Source: Spirodela intermedia
Taxonomy: Eukaryota; Streptophyta; Magnoliopsida; Alismatales; Araceae
Assembly: GCA_902729315.2 (NCBI GenBank)
Contig: LR746275.1
Location: 3,798,001 to 3,862,000, forward strand
Direction of reading: 5' to 3'
DNA length: 64,000 nucleotides
The notes beneath the pieces are model-generated. The model did no database searches. It worked only from the letters and a program-made list of their open reading frames with translations, and was not told the origin of the DNA. The position numbers and the translations under genes were made by a program. Shown here piece by piece: positions 1 to 12,386 of the stretch (position 1 is its first letter; each line of letters starts with the position of its first letter).

Positions 1-2146
1 GTGGATATGCTTGGAGACTTTGCCGTATGACAAGATCGGATGGACGTCGTTACCTTTTCGAAGAGACCAGATAAAACGAATCGGCTGTGGTGATACGTGC
101 GGAAATATTTCTTCTGGTTGGGTTCATATTAGAAGAACGCGGTCGTTCTGCCGTTGTAATGCGGGTGTAGCATGGCGCAGCATTTGAAAATGCCAGTTAT
201 GTTGACTAAGTTTAGGCTGCACCGTTTACTTAATAAATATGCTGCAAGTCAATCAAAGTCAGAGTCTTTATACAATTTTGATGTCATTTATCTACGTACC
301 GAACCACGACAAAGATCTAGAACCACCAACCGACAAAACTACACAAGATCTGAACAAAACTGTTTATGAAAACTCTGACATCTTCCTCCCATGCAGTCCT
401 ATGGACTTAGAAAATTGATTCTTCGATTCGTCCATTCTAAAATTGTGGATTAATTCCTAAAATATGAAGTAACGGCCTGAACTTCAGGCCCCTTAGTCAG
501 ACAAAGAAAATGAATCTCGTTATAATCTTCCTAACTAGTACTAAAAATGGTTAGAACACTAATTCACGGTACCATCTATTTGAGAAAAGAATATAAAAAA
601 TAAAAATAGATTATAATTAATACATTTTCACATATTTAAATGTTCAGGTTGTGTTTGGTTTTGACTATAATGCTGTTGTAAATGTATAGAAAACTGGTGC
701 GGGGAAATCTGTGGAAGTAGAGAAAAAAAAGGAAAACATGTAATGAAAATCTATCAAGAGAGTCTATATATATATATATATATTTGCATATGTAAGAGCG
801 TAGAAAGCTGGTGGGCAACAATCTCAGGTCAACTTTGTGACGACTCATTACTTTGAAATACCTCTTGAAGTGTTGGGACATTCCTTGGGATTGGGTGTAC
901 CAATATATAGGCAATTAAAAGGATGTCCACTTGGAGAATATTTTTCACAAATCTCATTACTACATGGTATCAATTTTTAGTTCTTATTCCACTTGGAGAA
1001 TAATTTCATTCTCCAATAAAGATGAGCAGAGGTTGGACACCTATGATAACATCTTTTATTGGTGCTTCCTACTTCAGCCAAACACCTATCACTTCATCAC
1101 CTATTGGTGCTTGAAAATGAGATTTAAAAGCTGCGGTATTCTTTGTTTGTATTTGAATTTATGGTATGTTAGGGTGTTCATCTCACACCTATGGTGTGCT
1201 TGAATGGAAGACCTACACCTATGGTGTTTGGGGTGGCTTAATAAGTACATGTGATGTGATTGGTTGGTTAATTTAGGCCGTTACCTTATGGTATGTGTGC
1301 TTTGTTAATTGACACATACTTGTGATGTGATTGGTTGGTTAATTTAGATTATGTGGTGAGCTTAAGTCCTTTTTAGCACCTATGGTGTGCTAAACATAGA
1401 GTGAGGCATGTGGTTCACTAATGTCTAGGTGAAGACTATTAGAAGTATGCTTTCTAGCATAGATACATGACTTGAAGACTTAGTCGTATAAAACGGAGTT
1501 GAGTCCAAATGTCAATTCTATTATGATGGTGCAATATTGAAATCAAGGTGGAGTCTTTGAAAGTGAATGTAGACCAAAGGAGTTTGGTCGAATCACTCTA
1601 AAATTGAGTATATACGATTTCTCCTTAGTTTGTTTTGCATTTATATACTGATATAGAAATAGAATTGATACATTAATTTAATAAAAAAATAAAAAAAATA
1701 TTACACTCAATTAACCAAAAAAAAATACAAATCAATTCACCTCCCCTCTTGATTTATCTAGTCATATAAGGAACAACAATACATTTCTTAGTTTTTTGGA
1801 CAATATGGAGTAAGCATGAGTGCTCTCTATCTTCCTAAGTTGGATCCAAGGAACAATATCTTTGAATTAAGGATAATTAATGGACAAGTTCTCAGAATTT
1901 TATGAAAAGGTGCTGATAATTAGAATAAATTTAGCATTTGATTGAATTCGTCCCAAATTTCAACAAGAAGTTTTAGAATTGCACCTAATTTTTCAATATG
2001 AAATCGTAATTATTTGAGAATTAGTTTCCTTTTTGCTTTGCTATTTATCCTTTCTGATCTAACTATTTACAAAAGATTATTTGGGTAAAACCATCGAACC
2101 AATCAGCCTCCCTAGCCAAAGAATAACAACAGTCGCCCAAAGGCAC
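1..2146. other. AT-rich intergenic DNA with retrotransposon-like remnants
   Basis: No coding region is supported here; the open frames are short and match no family I recognise. Around 1400-1790 the sequence resembles the 3' part of a copia-type LTR and the stretch after it: an A-rich run is followed by a motif of the type caattcacctcccctcttgat near 1733-1756, which commonly follows LTRs of plant copia elements. No intact LTR pair, primer-binding site or protein domain is visible. A short TA run lies near 766-783. The assignment to a retroelement is an inference. Confidence 0.35.
1187..1392. repeat. Short direct repeats
   Basis: A 26-bp sequence beginning gtgatgtgattggttgg occurs at 1251-1276 and again at 1322-1347. 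The motif acctatggtgtg occurs at about 1187, 1214 (variant) and 1378. These spaced repeats are seen directly. They may be internal LTR repeats of a decayed element or a local duplication; their function is unknown. Confidence 0.6.
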
Positions 2147-3565
2147 TTAGTACTCATCCTCATCTTCTCCCTGCTTATAGCGGCAGACGAAGCTGAACGC
2201 CACCAAGAGCTCGACGATGGCCACCTCGGTCTTCTCCTTGTCTGAGAACATGAGGGTCTGCAGCATCATCACCCTCGGCGCTGCGCTCAGCTGTTGTTGC
2301 TCGAAGCTTCTCTCCTCATGCCACCTCTCAGTGTCTCTCGCAATGGGGGCCAACCACTCGAGGATGCCTTCTACTGCCTCCTTCCAACCGGTAGCCAGCG
2401 CTCCCGGAGGGTTCCTGCCGTCATCCAGTTTCCAATGGCCCTGCAGCTTCCTCCTCACTGCGCTACGGATCCCCACGGGGAGCATCCAGTAAAGCTCCTC
2501 CCGTGCCTCCTTTCCCACTAGCTCCGGTGACTTCGCCAGATGCTCGAGGAAGATGACCACCCGGGCGTACCTTAGCGCAAGGCCCGAAGCCCCCAGCGAG
2601 TTATGCGGCGGCTCTAGGGCCTGAGTCTTCCATGACTCGGCGCCAGCTGCTTGCTTGGAGGTGCAATGGATCAGGGAGCCTGATTTCCTGATGAGAATGT
2701 TCCCATGGGCGGGCTTCACCAGGGGCCCCGAAAAGAAGATCCCCCCGGCGCCGTTGGGATGGTGGTGGTGGGCAAATCTGGCTTGACGACGAGGCTGGAA
2801 TTCCACTCGGCCATGGCGGCGCATGGTGACGGGCGGGAGCTCCTTGACAACGGCTCCGAAGACAGCGCTGATCCTTGCCAGAAGGGAGATGACCAAGCGG
2901 GCCATGAGGTCGTTGACCTTCCTAAGGTCTCGGGTCCAGAGGGACTGCTCCCGGAGTCGACGCACGCGGTCCTGCTGAAGGTTTATCAGCTCGCGAATGG
3001 GGTCAGAGTTGGGATCCACCTTGTCGGCGCCGGCCCACTTGTTCCACTTCTCTGCTCGCTGCCGCTCGCCGGCTTCTAGCTCCGCCAGGTCCTTCATTGC
3101 GAAGTACAGGGCCGACGTTGAGGCCACGTACCTCTCCATCTTCTTCACCTTCTTCTCCAGGTCGCTAGCCTGAAACCCTAGACCCAGGCACGATGTGTCC
3201 CCCATTCCAGCTTTGATGTCCGCGTAAAAGCGCTGGAACCCATGGGGCCAGGCAGCTCGGCAACCCCCAGACAGCCGCGCGATATCGGCGGCCGCAGCGT
3301 CCAGCTCGTCGATCATCTCTGCACAGGCGACCCGGAGGAGGACGCCATGGTTGTCGGAGTTGAGGTAGGCGACGCCTTGGGACCTCATGGAGCAACATAG
3401 GCGGGTGATCTCGGCATCGGAGAGGGCGAGATGGAGAGAGACGAGGCGGGACATGGTGCGCGCGGTCTCGAAAGCGAGGATCCCCAGCTGGTGGGGTTTG
3501 CCGCCGCTATTGTCATGTTGGAGAATGGGAACCCTCCCGCTGAGGCCAAAGCCGGGGATGCGCAT
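2147..3565 (-). CDS. DUF3475/DUF668 protein, PSK-simulator-like
   Basis: Single-exon gene of 472 residues. The open frame extends upstream to 3679, but only through a GTG. The first ATG is at 3565 and gives a length like single-exon plant relatives such as Arabidopsis At5g51670 (from memory). A DUF3475 region lies at about residues 27-83 (LGILAFETARTMSRLVSLH). A DUF668 region lies at about 323-410 (LGASGLALRYARVVIFLEH, then a RSAVRRKL segment). In between is a charged helical stretch (EKKVKKMERYV, LRKVNDLMARL) likely to form coiled coil. There is no signal peptide or membrane segment, and the C-terminus is acidic. Family members such as PSI1 promote growth downstream of phytosulfokine signalling; the role of this subgroup is less clear. 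The gene lies alone, with 3.9 kb of upstream intergenic DNA. Confidence 0.88.
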   Translation of the reverse strand: MRIPGFGLSGRVPILQHDNSGGKPHQLGILAFETARTMSRLVSLHLALSDAEITRLCCSMRSQGVAYLNSDNHGVLLRVACAEMIDELDAAAADIARLSGGCRAAWPHGFQRFYADIKAGMGDTSCLGLGFQASDLEKKVKKMERYVASTSALYFAMKDLAELEAGERQRAEKWNKWAGADKVDPNSDPIRELINLQQDRVRRLREQSLWTRDLRKVNDLMARLVISLLARISAVFGAVVKELPPVTMRRHGRVEFQPRRQARFAHHHHPNGAGGIFFSGPLVKPAHGNILIRKSGSLIHCTSKQAAGAESWKTQALEPPHNSLGASGLALRYARVVIFLEHLAKSPELVGKEAREELYWMLPVGIRSAVRRKLQGHWKLDDGRNPPGALATGWKEAVEGILEWLAPIARDTERWHEERSFEQQQLSAAPRVMMLQTLMFSDKEKTEVAIVELLVAFSFVCRYKQGEDEDEY

Positions 3566-6500
3566 TCCGGTTACCCAAGCCGTGGACTTGGAGATGTTCA
3601 ACCGTGCTCTGTCCCTCCCTTTGTTCCTTCGCCTTCTCCCGTCGCCACCGCCACCACCGAACGACAAAAGCGGCAACACAGAGTTGGAAGATTCTGCCTG
3701 CCTGCCTCCCTACCCTAAATTGGAGAGCGTTAACTGGTGCGGATATGGCGGGAAGGGGGGTGGGAGAGGAGGTATTTGAAGGGTACGATTTCCTGGAAGA
3801 GTTCTGAGAAGCGCGTGTTTAGGGAGTTGGAGACAGTAGAGCCAAGCGTGGCGTGCGATCTTTGGGTGAACCATCATTGGTCGGCGCGTGGATGACGTTT
3901 CTCTGACTACGTGGACGGGTCAACCGTTATACTGGTTGTGTGCAGCTCACCACTGCCGCGTTCTGACGTGAACTTTCCCACACGTCACATCTCCGGTTTA
4001 ACAAGTCGGTGGTTCCAACTTTTGACTTCTAGAGTTCCATTCGGACTTGGAAACCTCAGTCCCACGGTTAAATTGCATGGTTTCAGACCCACCTTTTCCA
4101 GCAAAACTTTGCCTCCGTGTCATCCACGGTTCCGTAACTTGTATAAAAATGAGCGTTTGGAGGAACTCTCAGGAACTTAGTCAAGAATTTCATCGAACAG
4201 GTTCTTCTTAAGATTACAGCTGGCTGAGGACTTTGTCACATGCTACTAAAGACCGTTGACTACGATTTCCGGTCACCTGGGTCCCAGGATTCGGCATCCA
4301 ATCCGCAGATCAAGCCGGATGCAGACTCGGATTCAGAACTCGGGCTCGGTTCTGAAATTTCTGCGTCAGATTGACGGCTCTGTAAATAATAGAGAGAAGA
4401 TGTCCCGATGGCAATTCCGATTTGCGTCAGACGACTTGGCCTCCTTGAGGATAGGCATCAGCTGCTGGCTGAGGATGGCTGGACGACAACTCGTTGCCAC
4501 GACTTATAGAGACCCCGGGACGCGGCACTGGTCACGGGTTTAATGAGTAGGGCCAAGTTGACTGGCCACGTATTTCTAAGACTTGACGGAATGACCACGT
4601 GGCGATTCTTTAGCTTGGGCAACGATTCTTTAGCTCCTACTGCCGACAGCACGGTCGAGACGAACATTGACGTCATTTCGGGAGTGATCGGATGGGATCA
4701 AACTTCAGGGCCGCGGGTGGCGTCTTCTCTCAAGCTCATGGAATGATGATTGAATTGACACGTGGCTGATTCTAGAAGAGAACGACCAAATAAGTATTCA
4801 TTTCTGAAAATACGGCCCTCACGCGGGGACCACCCATTTATTATGAAAACAGAAAAATATAACGGCCCATTTTACTCTCAGCCCAATAATTACAAATAAG
4901 AAGTGGGCTGGGAAGGTCTCGTGACTCGTAAATCCTAATAAACAGCATATGGAAAGAGGAACAAGGCCTTTGACTCGTGTCACGGACGGGAGATAGTGGG
5001 GTCCATTACCTGAGGGTGGGCCCCTTTGACCCTGTCGATGACTTGCAGTGGGACCCAGAATCGACGGAGTTGTGAGAATAGCGCGATGCCCGAGAGGATA
5101 TTCGACATGTTGAACGCTTGAAGACGTGGTTATCAAGATGGATTTACCTTGAGTATTAATAAACGGGTCTTGAGTCAGATGATTCGCCAAATTTCGTGTA
5201 GTTTTAACACTGGTGATAAATTTTGCATTATTTGCGGTCTATTCTTTTAAAAGTTGTTTAATAACGGACAGTGAAGCGCGCGCCTGTGAGAGAGAATGAG
5301 AGGGAGAGAGGAAAATAGAGAGATCGATAGATAGAGAGAAGGAGAGTGAGGAGAGTAACATGGTACCGCAGTCGTCTACTCATAGCGTTGGGAAGTTCGT
5401 ATAATCTCAATTAAGGATCACTCAGCATGAGGCATCATCGACCGCATTTCCGTAATCCCCTGAACAAAGTCAGAGGACCCGATCTCCGCCTTCTCGTACC
5501 CAGGGATAATGTTCTCATTCCCTCGTCTTACAGAGAAACGACACTTCCGCCATGTGCATGTCTCTCTCGCTGTCCTCAACGGTCCCTCCACCCATTCAAG
5601 GAGGACGCAAGCTCCCACAGCTGTACTCTTTCTTCCTCATTCTCTCTGGCTATTCGAACTCTGCGCTGGTTTAGGCCGCCAAACATAGAAACCCTAGCAA
5701 CTCGGCAGGGAACAAGCCGAAGACCAGTGGGGGGGTTTTAAAGATCCTCCTTACACGGATCTGGTGGTCCTCAGGAACCGCTGCAAAAATCCTCCGTCGG
5801 GGGTAGCTTACACCGAAGCAGTAACCAGCCAAGCCAGTCTTATCACATCCCCAGAGAAGGAGCTCTAGTTGGATTCCTTATTCAATTATCCTGGCGTCTA
5901 TTCAAGTTAGAGGTCTCAGACTTGACGTCAACCCCATGCTCTGGGGTGCATGAAATACGCGTACGGGTAGTATAAGGCAGTCTGTTGACATTTATAAACC
6001 TATAGAGAACTGAATTATCGCCAGGTATCCTGCATGGTCTCTAGCGCCGAGCCCTGTTCTGGAAAGAGGGTGACGTGGGCTAGGGCTAGGGTTTCCAGGC
6101 TCCTTTTTGTAGTCCTGGAGGTGGTGACTTCTAGGCAGTGGATAAATGCGTGCAAGAGAAGAAACAAGAATGGCGTAGAAAGCGCCCGGTTTTATCCTTA
6201 TGTGAATTAAAGATATACCTCTGGAGGAATACTATATTTGGATGATTCCACTTGGGGGGTGGGGTTGGGGAAAGGGTGGAAGATGGGCAGATGGGTTTCT
6301 TCAGAAGAGGTCTGACGTTCATGTAGGAAAAGTAGAGGAGAAAAGGGAATCCATGTACCGGTGCCTCTGAGATCTGTTTCTAGTCCTCTCGAGAGAAATG
6401 AATGCTTGCGTTTTTGTTCTACTGGTGGAATATGTCAGTAAAACAGCTCGGTTGGCACCAAACAGAAGGCAGGGCTCACCGCATCTTCTTGCAGTTCCAA

Positions 6501-7421
6501 TCAACTAGCCGCCCAGTTGGTTCCCCCGTCTTAACTCTCTGTGTGTCTCTGTCTCTGTCTCTCTCTCTCTCCAAACCCCCCCTCCATTCATCCTCCCATT
6601 TCTCTCTCAACCTCTCGATCGTAAATTCTACAATATGCCCATTTTCGACTGTAAACTGGGAATATCTATTGCAAATAAGACCCGGATCACGCAAACCCGT
6701 GAAAATCCCTCAATCGCGTCCTATGAACATGAAACTGTCGGAGTTGGATTTCCTCCCTACTTTGCAAAAGGCGAGTCACACTCGCGTTTCGCTTCCAATA
6801 AGCAGGAGCGAGTTCCAAAGGGTAACCTCATACTAGGGGGGCGAAGTTTTTAAAAAAAGCTCATAATTCGATGGTCTTTGTTTCTAGTACGTTAGTTCTA
6901 CTACTACTACGTCACAATACTTGACGCTTCCTCAACACTGACCCGATACCCCTGATTTCTGTTCGATCAGGAGGACATCTGCGATCCACACACAATTTGG
7001 GAACCTACACAAATTGTTCGAGAATACAATCCAATGAACCAAATGAGAAATTCCTTGGTGTAGGCAATCAGATCAGAACAAATCGCAAGCGATGTAGCGT
7101 ATGAAATTGAGTTTCTCGGGATCGGAAACGATGGAAGCTGAGGGAATAGGGAGCGTTGCAATCTCCAGGTGGAATATGTATGTTTGCAGAAGTAAACGAG
7201 TTCCATTTCCATTGCACCATTAGGGTATAGCCACTGTAACCGTCTGCAAATTAAACAAGGCGTCGCCTGAGCAAAGCAACCAATCTCAAACATCGAAGCC
7301 CATTCCAACACCATCAGAAGGCAAAAAAGAGAGGAGATGACGGAACATACGGTAGTAGTAAGAAGATGGACGATGGAAGGTACAATTGAAAGTAAATCCT
7401 CTGCGGCTGAAGGAGATAATT
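3566..7421. other. Intergenic region with ACGT-core and telobox-like motifs
   Basis: No gene is supported in 3.9 kb. The part next to 3566 should hold the promoter of the DUF668 gene. It carries many ACGT-core words, including two exact CACGTGGC G-box/ABRE-type sites at 4596-4603 and 4759-4766 and further ones near 3890-3990. A GA-rich tract lies at about 5285-5350. Telobox-like words (aaaccctag or its complement) occur near 5689 and 6080-6096. The region left of 7421 is probably the 3' flank of the C2H2 gene. The open frames are short and without recognisable domains. Confidence 0.5.
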
Positions 7422-8180
7422 CTACTTAACTTCAGGCTGATATCCAAGCCTAAGCTCGAGGTCGACTTCCTCGCATGAGGAGCTAGTACTAAGCCGACGT
7501 ACATCAGATTGGTGAGGACTCCCGTCACACGGGAATGATGATCCCACAATGAAAGGGAAGCTCACCTCAAACCTACTCCGCTTGCCACTACCGACGACTC
7601 CCGCATCGTTTTCTGCATTTCTCTTCTCCCCATTGTCCATCTCGTTAAGCTTCATAGTCTTACCCTCGAATCTCAGTTTTTGAACAGCCGATGGTTTTTC
7701 ATGAGGGCTAGTGATAGAGCAGGGTGATCCTGTATGGCCTTCTTTCACCAGCCGCGAGGAGTAGGAAAGAGAGAGCATCTTGTGGTCGCCACAGTTGTCT
7801 AGGGAGGGCGAGCGAGGTGGTGCAACGACTGCATATGGGGTACATCTTGACTTAGAAAATGAATTCTGAAGGTGATGCTGCTGCTGGCGAAAGAAAAGGC
7901 GCCCCTTCTCTTCATGACCGGCGGAGGACTGCTTGAGTCTGGCTCTGTCTCGCCGGTGTACGTTCATGTGGCCTCCGAGCGCCTGCGCCGACCGGAATTC
8001 TCTGCCACAGAAGCTGCAAGAGTAAGACCGTGGAGGCCAGGCGTATTCCCCCAAGTGGCTGGCCGGGTCGTCTGCGATGGCTTTCTCCTCCCAAGAGGCG
8101 ACGGCGGCGGCGATGGGCGGGAAATGCGGCATCCCTCCCAGATTCGTTCTGGTCAACGTCCAGCAGTTGGTTTGCTCCAT
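7422..8180 (-). CDS. SUPERMAN-like C2H2 zinc-finger repressor
   Basis: Intronless gene of 252 residues. The frame is open further upstream, but the ATG at 8180 gives the short N-terminus typical of the SUPERMAN/RABBIT EARS/ZFP10-11 family. One C2H2 finger is present: Cys55, Cys58, His71 and His75 around the plant-specific QALGGH helix, preceded by [11 protein letters not shown] and followed by the basic HRRDRARL tail. Both flanks are hallmarks of SUP-type proteins. The middle is Ser-rich and carries a basic GKRSRF segment. The C-terminus has an EAR repression motif, DLELRL, at about residues 240-245. Family members act in the nucleus as repressors of growth and floral-organ boundary programmes. 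The upstream side runs into a very long CT/GA microsatellite. The exact orthologue cannot be chosen from one finger. Confidence 0.92.
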   Translation of the reverse strand: MEQTNCWTLTRTNLGGMPHFPPIAAAVASWEEKAIADDPASHLGEYAWPPRSYSCSFCGREFRSAQALGGHMNVHRRDRARLKQSSAGHEEKGRLFFRQQQHHLQNSFSKSRCTPYAVVAPPRSPSLDNCGDHKMLSLSYSSRLVKEGHTGSPCSITSPHEKPSAVQKLRFEGKTMKLNEMDNGEKRNAENDAGVVGSGKRSRFEVSFPFIVGSSFPCDGSPHQSDVRRLSTSSSCEEVDLELRLGYQPEVK

Positions 8181-8410
8181 TTCACAGGTGAAAAGACGGC
8201 CGCTCAGTCTGATAGGGATTTCTTGGATTTCTCTGAAGGGGAAGAGAAGGCCGCTTTTCCAGGAGAGAGGACGCACTGGGAAGGAAGGGTCCCTGTTGAA
8301 GTCGGAGACATGCGGGAGTAAACGAGAACCTGGAGGAAGACAGAGCAGGCGCAGCCTCACCTCCTATAGGCTGCTTCAGGCGATTTTAGTTTCTTCTCTC
8401 ATCTTTGTTT

Positions 8411-8430
8411 ATACATCTCTCTCCCTCTCC

Positions 8431-8501
<71 letters not shown>

Positions 8502-8533
8502 TCTCCTCTCTCTCTCTCTCTCTCCTCTCTCTT

Positions 8534-8608
<75 letters not shown>

Positions 8609-8960
8609 ATCTAACTATCTATCTCTACAGCTGTCTCTCTCTCTCCCTCCCTCCCTCCCTTCCCCCCCTCTCTCTCTCTTTCTCTCTCTCCCCCTCTCCC
8701 TCTCTCTCTCCCTCTCTCTCTCTATATAATGTATCTATCTCTATCGCTCTCTCTCTCCCTCTCTCTTTCCTCTCTCTCTCTCTCTCTCTCGATATATAAC
8801 CTAACTATCTATCTCTACCGCTGTCTCTCTCTCTCCCCCCCCCCTCTCTCTCCCTCCCTCCTCCCTCCCCCTCTCTCTCTCTCTCTCTCCCTCTCCCTCT
8901 CCCCCCCCCCCCCCCCCCCCCCCCTTCGTCCCCCTCTCTCTCTCTCTCTCTCTCTCTCAG
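8411..8960. repeat. Long compound (CT)n microsatellite
   Basis: About 550 bp of almost pure CT repeats, interrupted by CCCT steps, short tatataat/ctatctatctctac blocks that recur at about 8599, 8722 and 8790, and a poly-C run near 8900-8924. It starts about 230 bp upstream of the C2H2 gene's ATG. On that gene's strand it is a (GA)n tract, the type bound by BASIC PENTACYSTEINE factors. The open frames of Ser and Leu across it are artefacts of the repeat. Confidence 0.95.
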
Positions 8961-11276
8961 CTTACTTGCCTGCCCTACCTAGGATGGACCGTGATTCATG
9001 CATCTGGGCAGTCACAAGACGATGAGCATCGGAGGCAACCTTGTCCTCTACTACTGCATTAAATGGCTAAAATGCTTAAAGAAAATTTGTGAATTATTTA
9101 AAAACATTCAGTTAAAATTATTTGACCAAGTTCTATGTGTGAATCTTCATCATACTGATGCCGAAAACGATCTATACAAGCCCATGAAAACTTTAGCCAC
9201 GGTTGACCTCATAAATCCCGTCGAGATCAAAATTTTCTCGTCGAAGGTTTCCGGTCATTCTGACAGTCTTCTTGGTCAACATCTCCCCTAACTCTGGGGT
9301 TTAACTGTTCGGCCATTTGCCTGTACACCCTTTGAGCATCGTATCTTTGTATATATGGTCCTTTTTCATGTATATCAGTAAGGTAACGTACATATGTATA
9401 TAGATCTATGTAGACTTTGCACAGTACCAGTTAGAGTTCACTGTACCTCAACGTGCTAGCCAAGGAAATGACTATATCTGACCAGTTCTTCTGGGTTAGT
9501 GCTCGAAACTTTGACGCCGGGGCCCTTAAAACACGAGGCCTACGATGGAGGGGCAAGAGTCATCTGAGAGTACCTGTCCTATGTCCTACTGTGGAGAATA
9601 GTATTATAGTCTCCGTTGTCGGACCGAAGGAAAGACGCCTGAGTGAGTCAGACGTACTTCAAACACGAACCCGTTGGGAACCTCAGGTTAGCCCTTCGAC
9701 AGCGATGGTCTTATAGACTGGTCGACGGGTGAGGCTTCATCTCCCTCAGCGTCGAATTGGGAGAACGCAGTAGATAATGTCTCCGGGAGAACCGTACGCT
9801 TCAGGTCCGGTGAATGATTTTGCAATCATTTATAACCACATGCATGGCTTTATTTATACGTTAGAGGGCTGATATCTGTAACAGAGGATATTGGTCATTC
9901 AGTGACTGAGAGACTAAAGAAAACAGCCGGTGTGGCTGCTTTGGTCTGCTTGGAGAATTTGGTTGGAACCGGCGCGGATCATTTCTTTAGGTTGGGTTGT
10001 GCATGGGGTGCCATTCATCTAATTCTAGTACTTGCGGCCGAGTCAGACTCTCAGACAAAAGTCTGGAGAATAGGCTTTGAGCAACAGTGTAGCCCGGACC
10101 CTGGTCGATTGGCCCGAATCAGCACGACGGGTACATGACACGTACAACAGGCGCTGGACTTAGAAAATCTGGATTCAGCTCTGGGAAGAACCGCGCTGAA
10201 TCATGCCAAATCTTATTTTTATTTTCCAGGCTTGATTTTTAGGTCTATGTTTAGAAAAAAAAACCTAGCCTGCCCAATGATGCTCCTAACGTCACGGACG
10301 AATTAGATCTATTCTCTTGAGCGATATCGGCTTAAGCGATTCTTATTTTCGGGAATGTTTCCGCCATTTGTTCCGCCTGAAGAAATGAACCCGACGTCCT
10401 GAAAGCCAATCCTTTTCTCCAACCAAAATGGCTTCGATCGGACTAGAAATGAAATGGGGCCTGTCCTCCCTTGAAGGACTTTCCTTCTTAACGTGTTATT
10501 CAGATATGCGCGGATGACTTGCTCTTATTTTCTTGAAAAATACCTCTCGACTGGTGAAGGTGATGAGATATCCGAACAAACCGAGGCACAGATTAGGGGG
10601 CCGCAGTTCTTAATCCCGGGGGGTGGGTGGGAGAACTGTGAAGTCCTGTGTTGAATCTACGAAGTTAATCAAAGGAAGGCTCTCGCTCACTTCTTCTCTC
10701 AACCCTATACCATCGAATAACTGAGCTCTGGTGGAGCAAGGGCCATCCTCCGCAATCAAGTTTTCTTGCTTTCATTGGAGGACTGTATCTACGGGCTCGG
10801 ATCTCCGAGCTTAGCGAGCATGCCAAACTACGCTCTGGGTTTATCCCCTTCGCCTTCACAACGAAGTGATGGAATCAAAGTAATATCTCTGTAGACACCG
10901 ATGAGAGCATGCCCTTGCGTCACTGGGGACACGCACGATTTGTTTAAAATAATCTACTCAACAACCATGGAAACATACCCCTCAATTCATCCAGCTCCAC
11001 CTTTTTCTCCGTCATAGTCGCTGTTGTCTTCCACAGCGGTCGTCGGAGGTCCCCCTACTCCAGTGATTCTCCAGAGATTTTTCGCTAAACCTATAAAAAG
11101 GATTCCTCTCACAGGCCGTTCGTTACTGGCCGCGAGAGGAGCCATGGGACCACTCTCAAGCAAGGTGTCCTTCCAGATTTAGTCTGGTACTAATAAAAAT
11201 CTCTGAGAGTGGGCTCTAAGCAGGACTTTATAAAACCTAAGCTCGCCCGGCCTCGTCTAGTACATTATTGTGAGAG

Positions 11277-11277
11277 G

Positions 11278-11351
<74 letters not shown>
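11277..11351. repeat. (GA)n microsatellite
   Basis: About 75 bp of near-perfect GA repeat, seen directly. No gene is recognised on either side within 1.8 kb. The 74-residue open frame across it is a repeat artefact. Confidence 0.95.
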
Positions 11352-12350
11352 GGAAGGAATACAAGTCATGAGACGGCCACATTACAGGAAAAATGTGCCC
11401 TGGGTTCTAGGCTGGAGAATATCGTTATTCTGAACCAGTCTTAACGGAAACCTGTGGTGCTCCAAAGTTCTCTGAGCTCACCTAGCCCATTCAGATCCCT
11501 CCTCTTCATACTTCCTTCGGATATCATCATCCCCCACCCTCCCGAGATCTGATGCTAATTCCTCCAAAAGCCTTGCGCCGGTGGTACGCGAATCCCGTTC
11601 GTTGTTTTGGTAGCGATTATTGGCCTCTCAATGCTGCAGTTTCATCCTTGAAATGAGACAGAACAAGAAAAGGAAACTTGTAGGCTTTGTCAAATATTTC
11701 CTTTCCACGGATGACGACCAGCAAAGTTAGAACCAGCATTGCATCGATTAAATATTAGTGAATATGTAGAAGATTGAGCATTTTTATGACGCTATGGATG
11801 CTGAATGTGTAGCATAGGCCGCATATTATTCTCCCAAAATCGAAGTCCTAGCCCGGCGTCAAGCAAGACACAGTTCTTCATCAATGCAATGGCTACGAGG
11901 AGATGCCGGGACTCTCATCATTTGTTTCTGGTGCAGCAGATCTAGCAATCAGTCGGCTTTCCTCACCCACACGTTGTTACTTTAGAAGAAAATATTGGTA
12001 ATGAAAATCGAGTTAATTTAGTCATTTTCTGTAAGTCTTGAGTTGGGTAATTCGGTGAGTTCAGTCTGATAGCAAAGCTGATGATCGCTTTTGGGGAGCT
12101 TGGGGTCAACTTATGGTGTCCACAGAGTGCAGTAAAAAAGCCAAGTAATTGATTTTGGGACACATTATCATTGATCCGCAGTTAACTATTACGGAAGAGA
12201 GAGTGATGATTAATATTATATCCTGTGATTGGAGCTTTACGTATGCAGAGGTGTGTAGGATTCCATTTCTGCGCAATACACGGAAATCTCCTGGATTGAA
12301 CTCTGCGGTGGAAGAAGAAAGCTTTCATCACGGCTGCGTGGGTGCGGGAG

Positions 12351-12383
<33 letters not shown>
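12351..12383. repeat. (GA)n microsatellite
   Basis: About 33 bp of GA repeat starting gagggaga, located about 1 kb upstream of the SDR gene's ATG. It is seen directly and its role is unknown. Confidence 0.9.

Positions 12384-12386
<3 letters not shown>

Noticed and set aside
3566-3679. 38-residue N-terminal extension of the DUF668 protein
   Set aside because: It starts with GTG; the first ATG at 3565 gives the family length.
2217-3807. Several plus-strand open frames of 65-130 residues
   Set aside because: They are antisense shadows of the GC-rich DUF668 gene and show no domain of their own.
8077-9025. Plus-strand frames of 240, 69 and 98 residues rich in Ser and Leu
   Set aside because: They are produced by the CT microsatellite and by the antisense strand of the C2H2 gene.
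9902-10138. 78-residue plus-strand frame
   Set aside because: No recognised motif, no promoter or splice context; likely chance.
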